Shown here in pieces: positions 27,235 through 35,106 of a DNA stretch of 64,000 nt. The notes below the pieces were generated by a model. It was not told the DNA's origin. It searched no databases and worked only from the letters and a program-made list of their open reading frames with translations. The position numbers and the translations under genes were made by a program. Position 1 is the stretch's first letter; each line of letters opens with the position of its first letter. The stretch comes from Neolewinella marina. GTDB lineage: Bacteria > Bacteroidota > Bacteroidia > Chitinophagales > Saprospiraceae. The DNA lies in contig NZ_PDLO01000002.1 of assembly GCF_002631205.1 (NCBI RefSeq), forward strand, positions 620,001 to 684,000, in the 5' to 3' direction.

Positions 27235-27828
27235 TTACCGCCTGGATAAAGGTCGGGGCAGCCGGAGCCGCGGCAGGGAGAACCTGCCACCCGCCTGGGG
27301 AGCCGGCGGACGGGTTTCCGTTTCGGGCAGGTGCTCGAGCAGGAAATTGGGCAGCTGGATCAGGGAATCCAGCATGGCGTGGTGGGGGGCCACCGCCAAT
27401 TCCTGGTAGGTGTGGCGGCCGTTGCATACCGCCAGGGCGAAGTGGACGCGGGCCGCCGAGGCCTGCCGCAGCAGGCGGGGGGTGTCCACGGCGGCGAAGC
27501 ACAGCCCGGGCCCCTCGAGGCCGGCGTGCTCCAGGGCCAGGCCGATGGCGTTGTCGTACCGCTTCTGCTTGGTGATGATCTCCTGTACCGTGCCGGTCTC
27601 GTCGACCGTCCAGCCCAGCCGCCGCAGCAGCAGCTCGGTATCGGCGCGGTTGTAGTCGCTGAGCAGACAGATGCGTACCCCGCGCTTGCGCAGCCACGAG
27701 AAGGTGGCCTCCACCCCGGGCATCTTCTCCAGGGCGGCGGTGGCCAGGAAGCGATCCATACCCTCCTGCACCCCAACGCACATGTCGTTGAGCCGGAAAA
27801 CGGCGAGCTGAAGGTAACGGTCGTTCAT
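27235..27828 (-). CDS. Degenerate HAD-superfamily protein, likely catalytically inactive
   Basis: I place the start at the ATG at 27826-27828 (MNDRYLQLAVFRLNDMCV), 197 aa. Its layout follows PhnX-like HAD hydrolases: a first strand, a helical cap (VEATFSWLRKRGVRICLLSD), the Ser of motif II in LLSDYNR, a lysine region (ITKQKRYDN) and a motif IV-like AAVDTPRLLRQA. The nucleophile aspartate of motif I (normally FDxxGT) is replaced by FRLNDM, and motif IV has lost its GD pair. So it probably lacks phosphatase activity. It precedes ftsY by 32 bp on the same strand. Confidence 0.65.
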   Translation of the reverse strand: MNDRYLQLAVFRLNDMCVGVQEGMDRFLATAALEKMPGVEATFSWLRKRGVRICLLSDYNRADTELLLRRLGWTVDETGTVQEIITKQKRYDNAIGLALEHAGLEGPGLCFAAVDTPRLLRQASAARVHFALAVCNGRHTYQELAVAPHHAMLDSLIQLPNFLLEHLPETETRPPAPQAGGRFSLPRLRLPRPLSRR

Positions 27829-28035
27829 CCGACGGGAGTGATAGGACACGGGGTGGTGATCTCGTTTACTGATGCGCTAAACTGGTGGCTGGCAGTTGTT
27901 TGCAAACGTGAAATTAAGGTATAAAGTGAGGCTGCGCCCGGCCCGGACCAGGATTTAATGTAGGCTTAATACCAGGGGCGGCTTCCGGGCCATTACCTTA
28001 CAAACCCTTAACGATGGTAGGACGTTAGTACCCCT

Positions 28036-28872
28036 ATGAAGCAGAAAGTCCGCGCCGCAGGCATCCTTCACCATACGATTCACCGGCAGGACGCGCCGGC
28101 GGAGTGGATGGTATTTATCCACGGCGCCGGGGGCAGCTCCATCACCTGGAAGCACCAGGTGAAGGCCTTCAAGCCCTTTTTCAACCTGCTCCTTATCGAC
28201 ATGCGCGACCATGGCTACAGCAAGGACCTGGAGCCAGAATACAGCACCTACGACTTCGACATCGTGACGGACGACGTGCTGCGCACCATCGACCACGTCG
28301 GCGTGACCCGCGCCCACTTCCTCTCGCTGTCGCTGGGCAGCATCGTGCTCCAGCGCCTCTACGACCGCCGCCCCGAGCTGATCGAGTCCATGATCATGGC
28401 CGGTGGGGTGTTCAAGGCCGACTGGAAGATCCGCCTCTTCGCCCATAGCGGGAAATTTCTGAGCTACTTCGTACCCTTCCGCTGGATCTACGATACTTTC
28501 ATCCTGATCGTTCTGCCGCGGGAGAACCACGCCCCCAGCCGCCGGCTTTATCGCCTGCAGTCGAAGAAGCTCACCCCGGGGGAGTTCCTGAAGTGGCTGG
28601 GGCTGTACCGCGATTTCTTCTCGATCGTACGCCGCTTCTACCGCCGCAAGCTGCATACCTCCAGCCTCATCGTAATGGGCGGGCAGGACCACGTCTTCCT
28701 TGAGGCCGCCCAGCGCTTTGCCAAGAAGCAGGCCCACCACGCCCAGCTGGTGGTGATCGAGGGCTGTGGCCACCTCTGCAACCTGGAAGAGGTGCAGCGC
28801 TTTAACGAGGCCGTCCTCCAGTTCCTGGGGAAGCCCGTAGCACGGCCCACGGCAAGTCAGGCGGCACCCTGA
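28036..28872 (+). CDS. Alpha/beta hydrolase, 278 aa
   Basis: The oxyanion region is VFIHGAGGSS (residues 26-35). The nucleophile elbow is SLSLGS near residues 96-101, the acid is in VMGGQDHVF near 216 and the histidine is in GCGHLCNLEE near 247, completing a catalytic triad. The fold is that of soluble esterases and C-C hydrolases; substrate is unknown. The sequence from about 128 to 165 (AHSGKFLSYFVPFRWIYDTF) forms an unusually hydrophobic, aromatic cap that may touch the membrane or lipid substrates. There are no partner genes next to it. Confidence 0.85.
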   Translation: MKQKVRAAGILHHTIHRQDAPAEWMVFIHGAGGSSITWKHQVKAFKPFFNLLLIDMRDHGYSKDLEPEYSTYDFDIVTDDVLRTIDHVGVTRAHFLSLSLGSIVLQRLYDRRPELIESMIMAGGVFKADWKIRLFAHSGKFLSYFVPFRWIYDTFILIVLPRENHAPSRRLYRLQSKKLTPGEFLKWLGLYRDFFSIVRRFYRRKLHTSSLIVMGGQDHVFLEAAQRFAKKQAHHAQLVVIEGCGHLCNLEEVQRFNEAVLQFLGKPVARPTASQAAP

Positions 28873-28948
28873 AGCTGCGGGAGCCGGCCGGTATAATTAA
28901 TCAGCGAAAATTGGAATAAGGGGGAGTGAAAACCCGGGGGCCGGGGGG

Positions 28949-29260
28949 CTACCGCATATTGCGCGCGCCCTGCACCAGCAGGTTCACCTCGTTGTTGAGC
29001 ACCTCCACGAAGCCGCGGTCGATGGTGAAGGTCAGGCTCCGGTTTGCGGTGCTGTCCTTGGTCATCCCTTTGGCGTCCTCGTCGTAGTAGCTGTACTCGC
29101 CGGCGGCGGTCACCATGGTCACCCGTCCCTCCGTCAGGCTCGAAACCAGGGGAGCGTGGTTGTCCAGCAGCTGGAAACTGCCGTCGGTACCGGGCAGGGC
29201 CACTTTGGTCACGTTGCCCTGGAAGATGGTACGGTCGGGGGTGAGGATGGAGATCTTCAT
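28949..29260 (-). CDS. atpC: F1F0 ATP synthase epsilon subunit (short form)
   Basis: The 103-aa protein begins MKISILTPDRTIFQGNVTKV and forms the N-terminal beta-sandwich domain (LPGTDGSFQLLDNHAPLVSS). The usual C-terminal helical hairpin that inhibits ATP hydrolysis is missing; E. coli epsilon has about 138 aa. A DAKG-like insertion lies near residues 60-70. It follows atpD by 81 bp. The short form is common in Bacteroidota. Confidence 0.92.
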   Translation of the reverse strand: MKISILTPDRTIFQGNVTKVALPGTDGSFQLLDNHAPLVSSLTEGRVTMVTAAGEYSYYDEDAKGMTKDSTANRSLTFTIDRGFVEVLNNEVNLLVQGARNMR

Positions 29261-29305
29261 AGTAGTCGCGTTGGGGGTAAGACGGCAGTACTTCAGTAGA
29301 GTTAG

Positions 29306-29336
29306 TACGGCAGTACGGGGCTACCGTACTGCCGTA
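29306..29336 (-). repeat. 13-bp inverted repeat between atpD and atpC
   Basis: TACGGCAGTACGG and its exact complement flank a 5-nt loop. The transcript would fold into a stable hairpin in the 81-bp spacer. No U-tract follows, so it may protect or separate the atpD message instead of ending it. A further related ACGGCAGTACTT copy is at 29282-29293. Confidence 0.6.
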
Positions 29337-29341
29337 ACTGA

Positions 29342-30859
<1,518 letters not shown>

Positions 30860-30902
30860 TTATCTGAGCTTCTAAGTAAGGGAAGGGGTTACAATTGAGG
30901 CG

Positions 30903-30910
30903 CAAAAGTA
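30903..30910 (-). promoter_or_regulatory. Promoter -7 box for atpDC
   Basis: TACTTTTG on the minus strand is a perfect TAnnTTTG, 43 bp before the atpD ATG. A TTTG lies 12 bp upstream, closer than the usual -33 spacing, so the true -33 element is uncertain. Bases 30911-31089 hold no gene. Confidence 0.5.
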
Positions 30911-30992
30911 AGAAAGGATTTTCAAACTTGGGAGCTGCGGACAATATTCCCTGCGGGGACGGGCGGAACACGGGCTGCAGAGGGGTTAAATG

Positions 30993-31012
30993 ACACATTA
31001 TTAACAATGTGT
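30993..31012. promoter_or_regulatory. Inverted repeat ACACATT-N6-AATGTGT between divergent genes
   Basis: Perfect 7-bp arms sit in an AT-rich spot between atpD and the divergent HD-domain gene. The sequence TATTTTTC follows on the plus strand and could be a -7 box for the HD gene. The palindrome has the size and symmetry of a dimeric repressor site, but no regulator gene is adjacent. Confidence 0.35.
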
Positions 31013-31089
31013 GGTATTTTTCGTCGACCCGGACCGGCCCCGCCGCCCCGGACCGCCTGCTCCCCCCTTCCCCGCCTTCACCGACCCCC

Positions 31090-31659
31090 ATGAATACCCA
31101 CCGCAACTCCATCCTCTACCGTGCCGGCCGCTACGTGACCCAGTTGCTCATCCACCAGTTGCCCAAGGACCGGGTCTTCCACAACCTCCACCACACGATT
31201 AACGTCACCCAGGGCGCCCTGAAGATCGGGCGGGAGGAGCAGCTCACCGAGGAGGAACTGGAGGTAGTCATGCTGGCCGCCTGGTTCCACGACACCGGCC
31301 ACATCAGGACCTACACCGGCCACGAGGAAGTGAGCGCCGAGATCGCCCGCCGGTGGCTGGAGGGCGAGCAGTATCCGCCCGACCGCATCGACGCCGTGGT
31401 GCGCTGCATCGAGGTGACGACCATGCCGCAACATCCAAAGACCAAGCTGGAGGCCGTGATCTGCGACGCCGACCTGTACCACCTCTCCTTCAACACCTAC
31501 GACCACTACCAGGAAATGCTCCGCGAGGAGTGGCGGCGCGAGCTCGGCATCGACGTGAGCGACGAGGACTGGAACCAGCAGAACGCCGCCTTCCTGAGCG
31601 GCCACCGCTACTTCACCGACTACGGGCGGCGCACCCTGGAATCCCGGAAAAGCGTGTAA
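31090..31659 (+). CDS. HD-domain metal-dependent phosphohydrolase
   Basis: I choose the ATG at 31090 (MNTHRNSILYRAG), 189 aa. The motif set H..HD..D is present: HNLHHTINV near residue 31, WFHDTGH near residue 67 and CDADLYHLS near residue 121. HD-domain proteins hydrolyse phosphomonoesters or nucleotides, often cyclic or alarmone-like. The substrate cannot be predicted. It lies 32 bp before the P1B-4 ATPase and may share its transcript, though a functional link is not obvious. Confidence 0.85.
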   Translation: MNTHRNSILYRAGRYVTQLLIHQLPKDRVFHNLHHTINVTQGALKIGREEQLTEEELEVVMLAAWFHDTGHIRTYTGHEEVSAEIARRWLEGEQYPPDRIDAVVRCIEVTTMPQHPKTKLEAVICDADLYHLSFNTYDHYQEMLREEWRRELGIDVSDEDWNQQNAAFLSGHRYFTDYGRRTLESRKSV

Positions 31660-31691
31660 GTTGTAGTCGACCCTGCGCATTCACCGCCCCT

Positions 31692-33686
31692 ATGAACCAC
31701 CCTCCCCCACCCCCCGCAACCGAAAGTGCCGCGGCTCAGCACGCCCACGCCCCGGGGCTGCTGGGGGAACGCACGGAACTCTACTTCGCCGCCGCCAGCG
31801 GCGTGTTCTGGTTGGCTGGACTCCTGCTGGCCCTGCTCACCGATCTGTCCGAACCCGTAGGCATTATCCTCTACGTCGCCGCCATACTATTCGGCGGTTA
31901 CTACGCCACCCTGGAGGCCTATGAAGGCGTGCGGGCGGGCCGCTTCGAGATCGACTTCCTGATGATCGTCGCCGCGGCCGGCGCGGCCGCCCTGGGAAAG
32001 TGGGGGGAAGCCGCCCTGCTGCTGTTCCTGTTCAGCCTCGGCCACGCCCTGGAGCACTACGCCATGGCCAGGGCCCGCAAGTCGATCTCCGCCCTGGCCA
32101 AACTCGCCCCGGCCACGGCCCTGCTGCGCGACGGAAACGGCGATACCCATGAGGTTGACGTGGAGGACCTCCGCGTGGGCGACGTGGTGGTCGTCAAGCC
32201 CAACACCAAGATCCCGGCCGACGGGGTGGTGATCAGCGGGACCGGCGCCGTGGACCAGTCGGCCATCACCGGCGAGAGCGTCCCGGTAGAGAAGATGCCC
32301 GTGGGGCCCACCAAGCGGGCCATCGATCTGGCGACCTTACCGCCCGAGCACCGCACCTTCTCGGGTACCGTCAACGGAGGCTCCGTACTGGAGGTCCGCG
32401 TACTGAAACCCGCCCGCGACAGCACCCTGGCCAAACTGATTACCCTGGTCCAGGAGGCCGAGAACCAGAAATCGCCGACCCAGCAGCTCGCCGACCGCTT
32501 CGAGCGCAACTACGTGCCCGCCGTGCTGGTGCTGGTGAGCCTGTTGCTGTTCGCTTTTCTGGTCCTCGATGAAACCTTCCAGCAGAGCTTCTACCGGGCC
32601 ATGGCCGTCCTGGTAGCCGCCTCCCCCTGCGCCCTGGCCATTTCCACCCCGAGCGCCGTACTGGCAGGAGTGGCCCGTGCGGCCCAGCGGGGTGTACTGG
32701 TCAAAGGCGGCCGCCCCCTGGAGGACCTCGGCGGCCTTACCGCCATCGCCTTCGACAAGACCGGCACCCTCACCGAAGGGAAACCCCGGCTTACGGCCGT
32801 GTTGCCCGCGGCCGGTATCAGCCGGCGAGAGCTGCTCACCACCGCCGTTGCGGTGGAGGAACTCAGCGATCACCCCCTGGCTGCGGCCATCGTCGCCGGA
32901 GGAGAAGAGGAACTGGGCGGCCCCGTGGAAATCCGCGCCAGCGGCCTCGAGGCCCTCACCGCCCGCGGCATCCGGGCCCGCTACGACGGACAGACCGTCC
33001 ACATCGGCAACCGCCGGCTGCTGCAGGAAACGACGGGCAGGGATGTTCCCCCCGACATCGACCGCCAGATGACGGAACTGGAGACCGCCGGCCACACCGC
33101 CATGCTGGTGCACCGGGGCGATACCTACCTGGGCATCATCTCCGTGATGGACGTCGCCCGGCCCACCGCCCGGCCCACCCTGGCGGCCCTGCGCAAGCTC
33201 GGCATCCAGCGCATGGTCATGCTCACCGGCGATAACCAGCGGGTGGCCGACGCCGTGGCGCGCGACATCGGCATCACCGACCCCCTCGGCAGCCTGCTGC
33301 CCGAAGACAAGGTGAACGCCATCCGGCGGCTGATGGCCGAAGAAGGTAGGGTAGCCATGATCGGCGACGGGGTAAACGACGCCCCGGCCATGGCCAGCAG
33401 TACCGTCGGCGTGGCCATGGGTGCCGCCGGTTCCGACGTAGCCCTGGAAACCGCCGACGTAGCCCTGATGGCCGACCGCATCGACAACCTCCCCTTCGCC
33501 ATCGGCCTCAGCCGGGCGGCCCACCGCATCATCCGCCAGAACCTCTGGATCAGCCTCGGCGTAGTGGCGGTGCTGGTACCCCTCACCCTCCTCGGCATCG
33601 CCAGCCTGGGTCCGGCGGTCATTGCCCACGAGGGCTCCACCATGGTGGTGGTCCTCAACGCCCTGCGGTTGCTGGCCTACGACTAA
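31692..33686 (+). CDS. P1B-4-type heavy-metal P-type ATPase (SPC motif), 664 aa
   Basis: I choose the ATG at 31692 (MNHPPPPPATESA), which gives a full family length. There is no N-terminal metal-binding CxxC domain, only a short His-containing segment. The actuator loop has VDQSAITGESVPVEK, phosphorylation is at FDKTGTLTEGK (near residue 354), and the hinge is GDGVNDAPAM. TM4 has ASPCALAIS, not CPC, and TM6 has AHEGSTMVV. SPC with HEGGT-like sequence defines P1B-4 ATPases (CoaT/CtpD/PfeT), which export Co2+, Fe2+, Ni2+ or Zn2+. So cobalt, iron or zinc is more likely than copper. Confidence 0.88.
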   Translation: MNHPPPPPATESAAAQHAHAPGLLGERTELYFAAASGVFWLAGLLLALLTDLSEPVGIILYVAAILFGGYYATLEAYEGVRAGRFEIDFLMIVAAAGAAALGKWGEAALLLFLFSLGHALEHYAMARARKSISALAKLAPATALLRDGNGDTHEVDVEDLRVGDVVVVKPNTKIPADGVVISGTGAVDQSAITGESVPVEKMPVGPTKRAIDLATLPPEHRTFSGTVNGGSVLEVRVLKPARDSTLAKLITLVQEAENQKSPTQQLADRFERNYVPAVLVLVSLLLFAFLVLDETFQQSFYRAMAVLVAASPCALAISTPSAVLAGVARAAQRGVLVKGGRPLEDLGGLTAIAFDKTGTLTEGKPRLTAVLPAAGISRRELLTTAVAVEELSDHPLAAAIVAGGEEELGGPVEIRASGLEALTARGIRARYDGQTVHIGNRRLLQETTGRDVPPDIDRQMTELETAGHTAMLVHRGDTYLGIISVMDVARPTARPTLAALRKLGIQRMVMLTGDNQRVADAVARDIGITDPLGSLLPEDKVNAIRRLMAEEGRVAMIGDGVNDAPAMASSTVGVAMGAAGSDVALETADVALMADRIDNLPFAIGLSRAAHRIIRQNLWISLGVVAVLVPLTLLGIASLGPAVIAHEGSTMVVVLNALRLLAYD

Positions 33687-33727
33687 ATATTTCTCAGGGA
33701 GCAACTTCCCGGTTACCCGCGCCGTTC

Positions 33728-33743
33728 ATAGCAATATTGCTAT
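33728..33743. promoter_or_regulatory. Perfect 16-bp palindrome ATAGCAATATTGCTAT, probable ArsR operator
   Basis: It lies 19 bp before the DUF6428 start and upstream of the arsR gene in the same operon. AT-rich dyads of this size are typical binding sites of ArsR/SmtB repressors. The spacing would let a bound dimer block RNA polymerase. This is a strong candidate for autoregulation. Confidence 0.7.
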
Positions 33744-33762
33744 ATTAACAAACCCACAATCC

Positions 33763-34239
33763 ATGAAACTCTCCCAGCTCAAGACCTGGCTACGTCAGGT
33801 GGACAACTTCACCATCAGCCTCCCGGACGGCAGCCTGGTCCCTTCCCATTTCCACGTTACCGAGGTGGGCGAAGTGACCAAATCGTTCATCGACTGCGGT
33901 GGCACCCTGCGACGTGAGCGCATGGCCAGCCTCCAGCTCTGGTCGGCCGACGACTACAACCACCGGCTGGCCCCCGGCAAGCTGGTGCACATCATCGAAC
34001 TGGCGGAAACCCAGCTCGGCCTCGGCGACCTGGACCTCGAAGTGGAGTACCAGGGCACGGAAACCATTCAGCGTTTCGGCCTGGCGATTGCCGGGGAAGG
34101 ACTCGAGCTCACCCCCCTCACGACCGACTGTCTGGCCAAAGACAAATGCGGAATCCCCGAGAAGCCCAAGGCCGTTTCCCTGGGTGCCTACGTGGCCGCT
34201 GCCGCCAGCGGTTGCGTCCCCGGAAATGGATGCTGCTAG
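33763..34239 (+). CDS. DUF6428 family protein
   Basis: The 158-aa protein starts MKLSQLKTWLRQVDNFTISL and contains VPSHFHVTEVGEVTKSFIDC and LQLWSADDYNHRLAPGKLVH, the conserved parts of DUF6428. This family is often found next to arsR and arsenic genes in Bacteroidota. No function is established. The C-terminus carries cysteines (DCLAKDKCG and CVPGNGCC) that could bind metal or metalloid. It begins the operon behind the palindrome, and arsR starts 2 bp after its stop. Confidence 0.8.
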   Translation: MKLSQLKTWLRQVDNFTISLPDGSLVPSHFHVTEVGEVTKSFIDCGGTLRRERMASLQLWSADDYNHRLAPGKLVHIIELAETQLGLGDLDLEVEYQGTETIQRFGLAIAGEGLELTPLTTDCLAKDKCGIPEKPKAVSLGAYVAAAASGCVPGNGCC

Positions 34240-34241
34240 TC

Positions 34242-34565
34242 ATGGGCGTCACGAAAACCGAGGCCTACACCGAGCCCCAGCTGGAGATGGCGGCCCTGTT
34301 CCGCGCGCTGGGGCATCCGGCGCGCATCGCCATCCTGGAGAAACTGCTCGAGGTGGACTGCTGCATCTGCCGCGACCTGACGGACTGCATCGACCTCTCG
34401 CAGCCCACCCTCTCCCGCCACCTGCGGGAGCTGCAGGACGTGGGCCTCATTGAGGATGCCGTGGCGGGCACCACCCGCCGTTACCGCATCGCGCCGCATA
34501 GGTGGCGGGAGGTCCAGGGGCTCACCAATGCCCTGTTTGCGGCTTTCCGCGACGGTGGATGTTGA
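34242..34565 (+). CDS. ArsR family transcriptional repressor
   Basis: I choose the ATG at 34242 (MGVTKTEAYTEPQ), 107 aa. The winged-helix has FRALGHPARIAILEKLLEVD, recognition helix region LSQPTLSRHLRELQDVGLIE and wing GTTRRYRIAP. Helix 3 has VDCCICRDLTDC, which corresponds to the ELCVCDL metalloid site of ArsR; cysteines at about 39, 40, 42 and 47 are available as ligands. It could respond to As(III), Sb(III) or a soft metal. It shares an operon with DUF6428; no arsB or arsC is present in this window. Confidence 0.88.
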   Translation: MGVTKTEAYTEPQLEMAALFRALGHPARIAILEKLLEVDCCICRDLTDCIDLSQPTLSRHLRELQDVGLIEDAVAGTTRRYRIAPHRWREVQGLTNALFAAFRDGGC

Positions 34566-34607
34566 TCACCGATGAACTACCGGGGCAGTGAGTTGTATTT
34601 ATCTAAC

Positions 34608-34615
34608 TACTTTTG
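34608..34615 (+). promoter_or_regulatory. Promoter -7 box before the cus-type operon
   Basis: TACTTTTG is an exact TAnnTTTG match. Transcription would start around 34621, almost on the GTG at 34620, so the first gene may be translated from a leaderless or very short-leader message. The upstream ATG at 34572 would then not be in the transcript. Confidence 0.5.
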
Positions 34616-34619
34616 CCAC

Positions 34620-35033
34620 GTGAACCGATTGTTATCCCTCTTCCTGGCCTTTACCGTGCTCGCTGGCTCCGTCGGCGTGACGGTGAACCGCCATTTCTGC
34701 ATGGGGGAACTCAAATCGCTTTCCCTATTCGGTGAGGAGCAGCCCTGCGCCATGGCCCTCGCCGAGGCTCCGGCCTGCCCGATGCACGCCGCCCCCGCAA
34801 AGAAGGGCTGCTGCGACGATGAGCAGGATTTCGTGCAGTGGGACGACGACCGGCAACTGAGCGAAACGGCTCCCCTGCCCGCCCTGGCCTGGGCGCTGCC
34901 CCCCGCCCCGCCCGCGGGCTTCTCTGCACCCGCCTTGCACCTGCTCGACGCCGCCCTGCGCCGCTACCAGCATTACCGACCGCCCCCGCTCGTCATCGAT
35001 GTGCCGAGCCGCTGGCAGGTCTTCCGGTTGTAG
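34620..35033 (+). CDS. HYC_CC_PP-type small secreted metal-associated protein
   Basis: I choose the GTG at 34620, which puts a signal peptide (MNRLLSLFLAFTVLAGSVGV) directly at the N-terminus; an ATG at 34572 adds 16 residues and lies before a promoter box. After the signal come NRHFCMGELKSLSLFG, a CPMHAAPAKKGCCDDE cluster and a C-terminal PPPLVIDVP. These fit the HYC_CC_PP family, which in Bacteroidota commonly precedes heavy-metal RND genes. Cys, His and Met could bind copper in the periplasm. It lies 73 bp before the CusA-like gene. Confidence 0.72.
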   Translation: MNRLLSLFLAFTVLAGSVGVTVNRHFCMGELKSLSLFGEEQPCAMALAEAPACPMHAAPAKKGCCDDEQDFVQWDDDRQLSETAPLPALAWALPPAPPAGFSAPALHLLDAALRRYQHYRPPPLVIDVPSRWQVFRL

Positions 35034-35106
35034 TTTCCTTATCCCTCTTGTTGCCCCGTGCCGCGTATTCGGCAGGGGTTATCCTCGTTGTGATAAGGCT
35101 TGATCT

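Noticed and set aside
32337-33704. 455-aa minus-strand ORF opposite the P1B-4 ATPase
   Set aside because: Gly/His/Gln-rich shadow, no domain, and it covers invariant ATPase motifs.
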